A program made the position numbers and the translations under genes. Shown here piece by piece: positions 21,472-32,131 of a stretch of 64,000 bases of DNA (position 1 is the first letter of the stretch; each line of letters starts with the position of its first letter). Location of the stretch: the NCBI GenBank assembly GCA_029204225.1, contig CM055095.1, forward strand, positions 69,874,966 to 69,938,965, written 5' to 3'. The DNA is from Diphasiastrum complanatum. Its lineage: Eukaryota > Streptophyta > Lycopodiopsida > Lycopodiales > Lycopodiaceae. Under the pieces are notes generated by a model, which ran no database searches, had not been told where the DNA came from, and worked only from the letters and a program-made list of their open reading frames with translations.

Positions 21472-23046
21472 TCACCATATCCATGATAGTGCTTCTTTGA
21501 TGTTGACATCTTTGATGAACTTGAGAGCTTTGCACCATCCTAGCATCTTCAAAATTGATTCCTTCCAAATTTCATGTAGATGCTTGACTTTGAGACTTGC
21601 TCCTTCTTCATGTGCATGCTCCTCCTTGAGAAAATAAAGATTTCTTCTTGACTTATTAGGATCACAAAGATCTAACATCATGTTACCATGATCTAGAGAA
21701 TTAGACTTATCCAAATTGGCAAGACTGTGCATGCTATAATAACAAAGTGTTTGCATCATATCTTCATGCTTGTTTACCATGCTAATCTCAGATCCAATGA
21801 GGCTAAATACTTTATTATGGAGATAAGTGTCTTTAGAAGATGATTCACTTACTCTCATAAAGAGCTTACAATTTGCCTCAATACAAATTTTCAAACTATG
21901 AGTGAACAAATCACTTTTGCTCTTACATGACTCAAGAGCATACATTTGATGAAATAACCATTTGCTTTCTAATTGATTTAAAATCAATTTCAACCTTTTA
22001 AGAACATCATCTATGTTCTCAAGAGAGACTTCATACTCAACTAGTATGGCTTTACTCCAATTTTGAGATGCAATGATCTCACTAAAGCAAATTGATTTAT
22101 CAAATGACATAAGAGAAGTAAGTATGTGATGTATATCACATGAGATATGCTCCTCTTTCCCTTGAAATGTGAGCCACATGGACTCAACCATATTTCTTGA
22201 GTTTCTTTTTGGAATCACAATTTGAGAAGGTCTCTCCTCAATCCTTGGCACACTTGAACCTTGAGATGACTCCTTAAGATCCTCTTCATGATGCTCCTTC
22301 TTGATGGAAAACCGAGACCTCCATGTCTCATAATGATCACAACAAGTATGACCATTCAATATGCACTTCCTATGATTATCAAGATTACTTATGCTAGAAA
22401 CATAAGTCCAAAAATCACCACAACTTGGCATGATTTTTCCAATATTGAAATCAAAAGGCATTTCCATCTCAATAAGGCTAACTACTTGCTTATGGATATA
22501 AGTGTCCACTTTGGATGCTTCACTTATTCTCATAAGAAGTTTACAACTTGCCTTTAAGATTGAAAACTTACAATTTTCATCTTTATGAATGAACACATCA
22601 TTCATGATCTTATTGAAACCAAAAGATCCTACATTATGAAGATATTTCCATTTCCTTGACTTCATAACTAATGTAAGCTTATAAGGAAAACATATTTTGC
22701 TATCTTTTAAGGCATCACACTCAACTAGTATTGCCTTAATCCACCTTTGAGATACAAACATCTCTTCAAAGCAAAATGGTTCTTCATAAGTTGACATGAT
22801 AGCATAAATGAAACTATTTTTATTTTGTGATTGCTGCTCCTTATTCTTGATTGATTTCTCTTGGATCATAACAATAAGTTTGAACTTATCTAAAGTTCCA
22901 AGCAAAATACTTTCCAAGGACATAAAATAGATCCAAATGACTTTCATGAAAGTGACATCTATCTTTGCATCTTGAACCAAACAATGCACTTCCAAATGAA
23001 AAATTTCAAAAGATTTGACATGTGTTGTGATGGACTCTTGTTGCAA
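21472..23046 (-). CDS. Long ORF of element B with internal duplication
   Basis: A 524-codon open stretch beginning at a TTG, so the true start is not set. One TGA and 18 sense bases upstream, in the same frame, lies the zinc-knuckle frame 23068-23271, so the two were probably one frame. Residues 1-60 resemble a Gag helical segment (ITTHVKSFEI, HLEVH). Residues about 81-256 and 307-481 align with each other: WIKAILVE/WSKAILVE, CKLLMRISE/CKLFMRVSE, DTYIHKQVVSLI/DTYLHNKVFSLI, KKEHHEED/KEEHAHEE. Between them, residues 262-305 (PRIEERPSQIVIPKRNSRN) look like the basic linker that joins copia integrase to RT. No catalytic motif is visible. It could be a Gag-like protein enlarged by duplication or a captured sequence; I do not know its function. 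Confidence 0.6.
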   Translation of the reverse strand: MQQESITTHVKSFEIFHLEVHCLVQDAKIDVTFMKVIWIYFMSLESILLGTLDKFKLIVMIQEKSIKNKEQQSQNKNSFIYAIMSTYEEPFCFEEMFVSQRWIKAILVECDALKDSKICFPYKLTLVMKSRKWKYLHNVGSFGFNKIMNDVFIHKDENCKFSILKASCKLLMRISEASKVDTYIHKQVVSLIEMEMPFDFNIGKIMPSCGDFWTYVSSISNLDNHRKCILNGHTCCDHYETWRSRFSIKKEHHEEDLKESSQGSSVPRIEERPSQIVIPKRNSRNMVESMWLTFQGKEEHISCDIHHILTSLMSFDKSICFSEIIASQNWSKAILVEYEVSLENIDDVLKRLKLILNQLESKWLFHQMYALESCKSKSDLFTHSLKICIEANCKLFMRVSESSSKDTYLHNKVFSLIGSEISMVNKHEDMMQTLCYYSMHSLANLDKSNSLDHGNMMLDLCDPNKSRRNLYFLKEEHAHEEGASLKVKHLHEIWKESILKMLGWCKALKFIKDVNIKEALSWIW

Positions 23047-23067
23047 GCCCTTGTGAGACTCGAAGCC

Positions 23068-23271
23068 TCATTCACCTTTCCACAAAGGAAACACCTTTCC
23101 TTCCTTGGACTTGTCCTTCTTGTGTTTGCATTTTGAACTTGAAGCTCCATCCTTCACCTCGGCCCCATTGCTTTGGTTCTCCTTGGATGGATTGGTCTTC
23201 TTTTTGTAGCATCTTGAGAAAAAATATCCTCCCTTGCCACAAAGGTTGCACTCATGATCCTTTCTTTCCAT
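23068..23271 (-). CDS. Zinc-knuckle ORF of element B
   Basis: 67 codons with CNLCGKGGYFFSRC near the start, a CX2CX4HX4C knuckle in which the His is Tyr, followed by a Lys-rich stretch. A second Cys pattern (CFLCG...C) is readable in an overlapping frame (22959-23150). Its TGA stop is all that separates it from the long downstream ORF in the same frame. In ordinary copia elements the knuckle follows Gag; here it precedes the Gag-like segment, so the interior is rearranged. The upstream frame 23154-23372 may be a frameshifted continuation. Confidence 0.5.
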   Translation of the reverse strand: MERKDHECNLCGKGGYFFSRCYKKKTNPSKENQSNGAEVKDGASSSKCKHKKDKSKEGKVFPLWKGE

Positions 23272-23372
23272 AGGACGCCACCTATTGATGCCATGTGAAT
23301 AAAAACTTGTGATATGATTCTACAAATGTAATTTGTGACTTTCAAGAGACTAGATTTGAACATCTTCAACAA

Positions 23373-24958
23373 TCTAGAAGGACCTACAAAAGATCTAGCT
23401 CACAAACCTAAGAATCAATCTTCACAGTAATGACTAGTCACTTGGAAACTTTGCTTTGATCACTAAGACAAAAGCACACAATCTTTAAATCAAATCACTA
23501 AAGAAATTAGATCCAATCTCCTATTAAACTCATCGAATACCAATGACTCTTTCTTTCAAAAGTTGAAATGGATATGAAAAACATTTGACACCTAGATTTT
23601 CTTTTTCAATTGACTAGTTCTCTCAACACTTGAGATTCTTGAACAAAAGACGGGTTTTGTTTCAAATACATGAAAATCAAACTTAATCACTTCTTTTGGA
23701 CTCACTCTTGACCCAAATAATCTCACACTTGAGATTTATAATGAATTTGATTTGATTGACAACAAACTATACCACCAATTTTTCACAAAGCTTAAAAAAT
23801 TAGACAACTAGAGATTCACAAAGATCTCAACCATGCATGAATACTCAAATATGGACTCCTCCTCATTCTAGACATCCAATGGGATCTCAAATTGACCCTC
23901 ACACTCTCACAAAGAAAGTTGAATAGAACTAATTTGAGTTTCATACATACTATGTCAATTTTTGCTCAATAAATTGAATTCAATCACTCCTATTGGATTC
24001 CACCAATTACTCTACTTTTTAAGACTTGGAATGAAATTCAAAATCAAAAGTTGTGATTTTTCTCACTAAGATATTGTGCTTCAAAGAGCTAATGCCACTT
24101 AGAAATATTTGATCACCTAGGAGAATACAAATTCTCCACCAATAACAACACAAAATGAGCTTCTAGATCTTGCCTTCTACAAAGGAAGGAACTCTTAGAA
24201 AATTGGATCTCTCTCTACACATTTGCCATAGACACCTTAATGCCTCTTTTCAAACCTCACAAACACTCAAAAAAATTGAGTAGGATTGAACAATGTGACT
24301 TGGATCTCAATCTCTTTTCTAGAACTCTCAATTTAAGCCAATCTATGTCAAATTCTACAAAAGATTTGAATAGATGCTCTATATGCACTAGAAACTCTCA
24401 AAGGTTTCACTTGGAGGACAGATCCAAAGATGTTTTCTAGCAAATTGATGCTTCTAAACTTTACCCTATCACTCTTGAACAAATCTAGAGTGATGGTACA
24501 ATGGATTTCAACCTCTCACCTTGCATATCACTCCTTAACCTATGATTTTTAGCAAAATCTCTCTCAACTTCAACATGCACTCAAAAAATCAGAGATGATC
24601 AATTAATGCACCTATTTCAAGCTTCAAATTTAATTTCTTGGCTGATCTAATCCAATAACTAATCAAAGGATTAGATTCTCTATAGAAAATGCTTGATTTT
24701 GCACCAAAAATCTCTCAAATTGGGTGTGTGAGTCAAACTGTACAAATTTTTGAATTTTCTCTGCCAAAACTGGAGCTGTATGGCCTCACACGTGTGAAAA
24801 GGGTTCCTACAGCCCACAACAAGTTCTGGTCCAAAAATTTTGAGAATATCTATCAAATCCAACTTGCTACCCAAAATTTGACTAGTTTCCAAAAAACTGC
24901 TAATTTTGGCTTTGATTTGGATTAGCCCTATCAATTTCAACAAAACCTCTTGTACTAG
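23373..24958 (-). other. Element B leader, non-coding
   Basis: About 1.6 kb between the primer site and the first coding signal, AT-rich with no convincing frame. A TCACACGTGTGA palindrome sits at 24786-24797. A long non-coding leader is typical of large retrotransposon derivatives that move in trans. Confidence 0.5.
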
Positions 24959-24970
24959 GCTCTGATACCA
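24959..24970 (-). other. Primer-binding site of element B
   Basis: GCTCTGATACCA on the plus strand is the reverse complement of the initiator tRNA-Met site and touches the LTR at 24971. Confidence 0.9.
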
Positions 24971-25803
24971 TGTGCAAAAAGGTACAAAAAGGACCAAGAG
25001 TGGATCCTAATCTGATCCTCAAGAGGGATTGGTTGTCAGATTACTTGATCTATCAATCTACTTCAGATTAAGATCAATCTAGATCAATTCTAGACACAAA
25101 ATCCTAACAAGAACAATTATTAATTGAAGGTAAGTGTACTTTATGGTTTCACACGTGTGAAACACTGTCTGAGTACGGACTCCAACCTGACAATCAAGTA
25201 CACATTGATAGAACCTCAAAACAATCAAAACAAATGTAGACAAATGGAGAGAATCACTCAAAATTGCTTCCAAAACCAAGATTGGTGTCTCACATTGATT
25301 ATGGCCAAATGTGGCTCTATATATACAATAAGTGGGAGCTCGTGGTACTGATCATCCCTCTGATCCCACATGTGTGAAGGTGCTTTGTCATATGATGATT
25401 CATCATGCAAAACTGACACTTGGACAAAACCTTCTACTTTGAGCACTTTTGGTCCATTTTTCTTCTATATGGAGATCTACTTGGAAATCTTCTAGAAGTC
25501 AAAATTCGCCTACTTCAACTTATTCCACACATGTGAGCTGTCCTCTACACATGGGATATGACACCTAACCAAAGGATGTGGCTCATGCAATCAATAGATT
25601 GATGCCATGTGTCATATGTCTAGAAAACTAGTTTTTGGTCTTTTTAGCCACTAGAACTTGAATTAAATCATATGTACAATCTATATGATTATGGTACATG
25701 ACAAGTACACTATTTTCACACGTGGGAATAGGTTCCACACATGTGTGTTTATCTATATACAAGATTTTTGGCCTCTACCAAGCTTATTTTTGCATTTTTC
25801 ACA
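24971..25803 (-). repeat. Element B 5' LTR
   Basis: 833 bp, one base longer than the left copy with scattered substitutions. It contains the perfect 16-bp palindrome TTTCACACGTGTGAAA at 25147-25162 and a minus-strand TATATATAG near 25315-25327. Confidence 0.9.
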
Positions 25804-26800
25804 ATAGTGAGGTGAGTAAAGCCTACAAGGTTTACATTCTTACTACTAATAAGGTGATTATTGGTAGAGATGTCGTTTTTTATGAGGGGAATATTCCAAA
25901 GGTGTGTTCAATTGATAATGTTGTGGATGGATCTAACATTTTTGATATTGATGTAAAGGATCCTACTTTAGATGGTGATGATGTAGGACCTTCATCAAGT
26001 CGAAATTCAAAGAGAACATCAAGGGAAAGACAAATGCTTTCAAGGCTCACATATGATGAGAAAGGTAAGCAAGTTGTTGGAGGTACACACTTTGCTTTCG
26101 TAACCTTTTTGATGAACCTACTTGTGTAGATGAAGCAAAGAACAAAGAGGAGTGGATCCAAGCAATGGATCTTGAGTATCAAACTCTTATGAAGAATGAA
26201 ACATGGAGACTGGTGGAGTTACCTAAGGACAAGAGAGCTATTGGATGAAAATGGATCTTCAAGGTGAAGACAAACCAAGATGGATCTATCAATAAGTATA
26301 AGGCAAGGTTGGTGGCAAAAGGATATGCTCAAGAACATAGTATTGACTGTGATGAAACCTTTGCACCCGTGGCAAAGATGGTGAGTATTCGAGTCATTAT
26401 ATCTCTTGCTACTCTTTATGGTGGGATCTACGGCAATGATCTTGGTCATTTGCATCACATTTTAGGAATAGAAGTGATTTGATCTTTTCAATCTACTTTC
26501 ATTTCTCAAGAAAAGTATGCTAATTCTATTCTAAAAAGATTTCATATGGTAGATGCAAAGTCTTGTGATACACCTATGGAGTAAAATGTAAAGCTAACTA
26601 TAAGAGGTAATGAAAGATCCTTCAAGGACATTACTCTCTATAGAAAGCTAGGTGGTTCACTTATCTATCTAACCATCACGAGACCAGATCTAAGCTATTG
26701 TCTTGGTAGATTGAGCCAATTCATGCAAGATGCTATATCATGGATGTCAAAGAAACAAGCCACTAATTCATTGTCATCTAGTGAGGCCGAGTTCAAAACA
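25804..26800 (+). pseudogene. A-like copia relic A2, linker to RNase H
   Basis: Continues the frame broken at 20502: linker (SEVSKAYKVY onward), then the N-terminal RT part (DGSINKYKARLVAKGYAQEH). An internal deletion near 26436 joins LATLYG directly to HDLG-like codons and removes the YVDD catalytic site. A second deletion near 26731 joins the start of RNase H to its AISWMSKKQA segment. Stops occur near 26246, 26479 and 26581. The relic ends near 26800 where minus-strand family D sequence begins. Confidence 0.85.
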
Positions 26801-28017
26801 GGCATTGTACTTGATCTTGAAGATCCATTTGCAATCAATGATATTGCAACCAATAGGAGCTTCGACTAGTGACCACGTCTGGTTCTTGATCAGAGAGGAA
26901 TACTCTCTGTCCATAGCTTCTCTCTAGAGATCAGAGTCTGGTTGGTTGAGTACCTCTTCGACTGTTGTCGGTTCCTGTATCAAGAGACATATAGACTAAG
27001 GAGCATACCTTGTGGGTTGTGTGCACACTCGGCTTGATCTTCTGAGCGGATTGACTGATGAACCACTCCTGGGACTTGTGGTTGGGTAGCAGCAACATCT
27101 TTGTCTGATTCGCTGTCAAATAGTGGGTCGTCAATGGACACGCCTGAGCCCGAAGCTCTGATTATCGTGTCAATGGTAGGTGATGAAGGTCCTTTTGGAA
27201 CAATATCCTTGTCTTTGATGTCAACGAACTGATCCTCGATAAAGATTGTATCCCATTGTACAAGACTTGCTGGGTATTGGGATCATACAGCTTGTATGTG
27301 TTATCAAATGAAGTATATCCAATCAGGATGGTCTTGAGACCTTGGAAGTCCAATTTTTTCTTTGCGTCTTTCGGGATCTGTGCGTAGGCAACACATCCGA
27401 ACAATCTTAGGTTTATCACAGAAGGCTTAGAGCCTGTTAACACCTCATGGGGTGTCTTGCCTAAGAGGGCCTTGGTTGAACATCTGTTTTGGACGTAAGC
27501 TGCAATAGAGACAGCTTCGGTCCAGAAGCTCGTAGCGATGCGTGCGCTAGCATACATTTGGCTGATTCAACCAAAGTATGGTTCTTACTCTTGGCTAAGC
27601 CATTAGACTGAGGACTGTAACGAGTGATGAATTGCTGCTCAATGCCTTGGCTCTGGCAGTATTCCTTAAACTCAGTAGAGATGTATTCTCTACCATTGTT
27701 TGATCTTAAGGCCTTGATCGTCCTTCCAGTCTCTTTTTCTGCATGCTCCTTGAAGATTCTGAAGCAATTGAAAGCTTCTGATTTCTTCTTGATAAAGTAC
27801 ACCATAGTCCTTCTGGAGAATATAAGTTATAAAATACTTTGCATCCTTCAGCGAAGAATTTTTCATCGGGCCACAAATGTCTGAATGTACATTGTCTAAC
27901 AATCCTCTAGCAGTATGCTAATGGCTTAATCTAAATGGTTTTCTATTTTGTTTACCAACAAGACAGTCTTGACAGACATGTAACTCAACTTTATCACGAG
28001 GATAGTCTAGATCAAGA
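26801..28017 (-). pseudogene. Family D copia fragment D2
   Basis: Minus-strand integrase and linker matching element D1 (about 45548-46770). It contains HSDICGP near 27880, a SNNGREY version of the core SDNGGEY motif near 27690, and TLVESAKCM near 27560, plus several stops and frame changes. It covers only the integrase to the start of RT; both ends are abrupt (about 26806 and 28017) with no LTR. Confidence 0.8.
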
Positions 28018-30899
28018 ACAAAAGCCAAGATATCAAGTTTCCTCCAAGATATATGACATAAGCACTTGTAGATTTTCGATCTGCTCTATCACTTGCAAAA
28101 TCTGAGTCAGAATAGCCAATAATAGAAAGATCTTCACTTTTATACAATAAACCAAAATCAAAAGTTGAAGATATATATCTAAGCACTCTCTTGGCCATTT
28201 TCCAATGATAGATAGTAGGATTTTGCATAGCCTGACTCAACTTATGAACACTAAAGCTTATGTCAGGTCTAGTTATTGTGAGCCAAATTAAGGAGCCTAT
28301 AAGACTTCTAAAAAGTGTGAACACGAATGATCTTTCATCACCTTTGTTAGAATCCTTTACATTTTGCTCCATAGGTGTTTCTATACTCTTACAATTCAAC
28401 ATATTGAACTTCTTTAACATTGAAAGAGCATACTTGGATTGACATACAAAAGCTTTATCTTTAAGAAAGTCAATCTCTAATCCTAGAATATAGTGAATTT
28501 TTCCAAGATCTTGCATCTTGAACTCTTTTCCAAGTGCAATCTTGGTTTCCTCAATTAACTTGATACTACTTTCTGTCAGAATGATATCATCAACATAAAT
28601 AAGAAGAATGACAATATCTTTAACAAAAAACTTGACATATAAGGAAGGATCATAGTTACTAAGATTAAATCCTAGTGACTCAAGAAAGGTGTTAAGTCGA
28701 GAATACCATGACCTTGGAGCTTGCTTTAATCCATATAAACTTTTGAAGAGCAAGAAAATTTTTTCTGTATCATGGATGAACCCAATAGGCTGATCCATAT
28801 AAATCTCTTTTTCTAGATACCCATTTAGAAATGCATTGGAGACATCTAGTTGAAGAACTTGCCAATTGAAAAAACAAGCAAGAGAAATTATGATTCCAAT
28901 TGATACCATCTTTGCAACTGGGGCAAAGGTCTCCTCATAATCAAGTCCATAAACTTGAGAAAAACCTTTAGCAGAAAGCCTAGCCTTGTACTTGTTGATT
29001 GTTCCATCTTGATTATACTTGACTCAAAAAACCCACTTGCAACCAATGATGTGCTTATTGGATGGAAGATCCACAAGCTCCCATGTCTTATTGGCCATCA
29101 AAGCTTCATATTCCTCCTTCATGACAAGGTACCATTCCTTCGAGTTGAGTGCATCATATACATCCTTAGGCTCCTCATGAGAAATAAAATAAGCATAATT
29201 AGTGGAGTTGATTTCCACTTGCTTGCCTCTATCTTCATAGGTAAGCCTTCTAGGCTCGGATCTTTCTCTTTGAGATCTCCTTGGTGAAAAGATTCGAGGT
29301 AACTCCTCCTCAATTCTTGGCCCCATCTCTCCATGATAATCTTCAAGGGTGATGATTGGAGTATCTTTGTGAGAATCTTTGAACTCGGCCTCCTCAAGAA
29401 TGTATTTTTGATCTTCATGGAATATAACATCCCTACTCTCAATTGTAGTTGATGTAGAGGGAATATAGATTCTGTAAGATTTCTTGTTGGATGCATATCC
29501 AACCATGATCCCTTTAATAGAATCAGGATCATCTCTTTTCCTTGTTTCCAAGGGCACATTAACAAAGCAAGCACAACCAATAACTCTAAGGTGATCTACC
29601 TTAGGTTTCTTCTTAAACAAGACTTTTGAGTGTATAAGCTCCTTGCAAGGATGCTCCATCAAGCTTTGATTGCAACCTATGTTCTTCAGCCAATAAGATT
29701 TCTTGCAAGTCAACCACACTTGGCAAGACTCTTTGAATGGCAATACTTTGCACAAGGTTAGCATGTTCATCTAGCAAACCATTCCACATAACCTGGACTA
29801 TTTTGCCATCTTTTATGCTTTCATCAATGCATGCTAGATCATCACTTAAGGACTTAACCCCATGCATGAGCACTTTCGCCCTCTCTTTGCCTACTAGAAA
29901 ATATTTGCCTCCTTAGAGTTAATACCCTAGATGTGGACTTTGATTCAAAGGGCTTCTTCAAGGCATTCCATGCCTCACTTGCACTTTGACTTTTACCAAC
30001 TTCCTTGAGAAGTTCATTGGTAACATTCATTTTAATGATATGAAGAGCCCTTTTAGCCTTCTTATCAAAACCTTGTTGCTCTTGAACTGTGGGTGGTCTC
30101 TCATCAGTTCTTGCAACTATGTCCATGAGTTCATTCAACTCAAATAAGGACTCCATCCTTACTTTCCAGGTAGAGTAGTTTGATGAACTCAACCTATCAT
30201 TAGTTTCTAACACGATCCCACCATTGGAAGCTAGTGAATCACAAGACTAGCTTCACTAGCTTGTCAAATCTTGATGTTTAGATGTAGATCTAAGATCACT
30301 TCACATGAGAATGTTCCTCAACCTGATAAGAACTTGAAAACACATTTGCATAATGGTTAAAACCTTTCAGAAAATGCTCCAATCAAACTACATAAGGAGA
30401 GTTACTTACATGCTCAACAAAGTACACCAAAATTTATGCAAAAGATTGCTGACAATCTGTTCACCCAAAAGGGGATCTTTCATCCAAGTGGGAGCTTTGC
30501 TCAACCTTTTGGAAAAATACAAAATCACTTAAAGAGTATTTGTCATCCACTTAAGGAGAAGGTTCATCCACTTAAGGAGAGTGTTCATCCAAAAGGAGAG
30601 TGTTCATCCACAGAAGTGGAGATTGTCAACAATAGATTTAACAGAACATCGTTAGTATTGAATATGCACAAGCCTCACAATCAACAAATGATTAGGTGTT
30701 ATGATCTAATCCAAAATAGCTTCTTCTCAGCCTCTGATATTCAATAGACCTGAAATATGCTTTTGATCCACAAGTTCAACTCACAAAACAAAGGTTAGTA
30801 AGATTTGATCAACAGTGCAATGTGTAATCATGCTAGAACTTGATCAAACATCTAAATATCACCATAAATGGAGATCTTACTAAATATAACAGCCAACTA
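28018..30899 (-). pseudogene. Family E copia, internally deleted
   Basis: From the right on the minus strand: Gag start LETNDRLSSSNYSTWKVRME at about 30213, Gag in 29613-29873, then a direct join near 29630 to the integrase C-terminus (KVDHLRVIGCACFVNVP). The zinc knuckle, protease and integrase core are missing. The linker and RT follow (29024-29770, 28007-28909) with an intact YVDD (LIYVDDIIL), then the first part of RNase H (GYSDSDFASDRADRKST), cut at about 28018 by D2 sequence. The 690-bp leader (30214-30899) holds four copies of a 19-21-bp repeat starting TCATCC at 30543, 30564, 30585 and 30604. The RT alone might fold, but the element lacks integrase. Confidence 0.85.
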
Positions 30900-30911
30900 A
30901 CTCTGATACCA
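30900..30911 (-). other. Primer-binding site of family E
   Basis: ACTCTGATACCA is the reverse complement of TGGTATCAGAGT and touches the LTR at 30912. Confidence 0.8.
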
Positions 30912-31557
30912 TGTGAAAAAAGTGGATCTTGAATGGATCCAAACTCCCAAAATACTTGGCTAAGATCTTTGCACAACAAACTACAAAAACTAGAAATGGC
31001 AAAGCATCCTAATGCTACCTTTGATACACATGAACATTACAAACATTCAAGAGACAAAAGAAGCTAATAAAAGGTACTGATGGCAGCCAAAAACAACAAC
31101 ATACCAGCCCTACAACAGTAGCCTACCACTTTTGGAAACCTCTTAAGATCATACACAAAAGCTTGAAGACAATACACAAAGCAATGCTCTCAATGGAAGA
31201 AGAAACTGTGACAATGATCTATTGATCTCTCTCAACAATACAATTGTGAAGAATAGTAAAGTTATATCTTCCTATCTCGAGTTTTGGGGCCATGACTATC
31301 TTATTTCCATTGTATGGTATGTGAAGAGCACATAACCTTCTAGAATAGGTCAAGTTTGAGTTAGGTAGATCCAATCTTGATGTCATGCAAAAGTTTAAAT
31401 TACATGCAAAGTCAATTTTCAGTCTGATGTATGTCATTGTGCTCTTGCCTTAGATTCTTCAAGTAATCTGTTCTTTGATCAATCTTGTGCAATCACAACA
31501 CCTCATTAAGATCCTGTAAGGTGTGTGGTGAAGTTCACACGTGCTAAAAACTTCACA
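30912..31557. repeat. Single LTR between two outward primer sites
   Basis: 646 bp starting TGTGAAAAAAG and ending CTTCACA. A minus-strand primer site abuts its left end and a plus-strand primer site its right end. The left end, read on the minus strand (AGATCCACTTTTTTCACA), resembles the ends of the B and A-like minus LTRs, which favours E as owner, but the evidence is weak. Confidence 0.7.
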
Positions 31558-31569
31558 TGGTATCAGAGC
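31558..31569 (+). other. Primer-binding site of family H
   Basis: TGGTATCAGAGC directly after CACA at 31557. Confidence 0.88.
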
Positions 31570-32131
31570 TTCATGCTTTGTAGAGGTGAGGGTGTATACA
31601 TCAGAATATAAGTGCTTTTGCTAGCAGGAACTCGGATTTGGAAGAGGAATCCAAACTTGCTGACAAACAAGTCACTGTCAATCATAAGTGGATCAAATCA
31701 AGCTTGATCTGCTCCAGCTGAGCCCTATACAGACAGAGATCTCACATGTGTGAAATCAGCCCTCTTTGTTTGAGTGCTACTTCTCAAGGAATGATCCAAA
31801 TTTGATGTTCTATAGCTTGTTGGATGGATATTGAAGAGTAGATTGTGTTTCTTGAGTTTCTAAATCAATTTGATTTGTTTTTAGAAGAGTTTTACGCAAT
31901 TAAAGAGTTTGGGAGAGTACTCATCTCATGTAATATGCCAAAGTGAGCATACATCAGTTCTTTTCACCAATTTCTTCAATTTTCATTATCAATCAAGTAG
32001 AATTGGATAAAAGTGAGTTTAGTGAGGTCTTAGACTTTTCATTTTACACAGATTATTGTGTCTTAGGTTGAGATAGCAAACAACATTTTTCAACTCCATC
32101 TTTGTCATTACTTGAATTTCTCATAGTGAGT
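31570..32131 (+). other. Family H leader
   Basis: About 560 bp with no gene signal. It contains TCACATGTGTGA at about 31742-31753, a one-mismatch version of the palindrome found in the A and B LTRs. Confidence 0.5.

Larger units (their letters stand above)
20503..25803 (-). mobile_element. Nested non-autonomous LTR element B
   Basis: Two LTRs of about 832 bp (TGTGCAAAAAG...TTTTTCACA on the plus strand) flanked by ATAGT. The primer site is the reverse complement of TGGTATCAGAGC at 24959-24970, next to the right LTR, so the element reads on the minus strand. I found no integrase, RT or RNase H motif in the 3.6-kb interior. It splits relic A2 between codons for GYS and EVSKAY. Confidence 0.92.

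Noticed and set aside
30436-30747. 103-codon frame with HPLKE repeats
   Set aside because: Created by a 19-21-bp tandem repeat in the family E leader; no similarity to known proteins.
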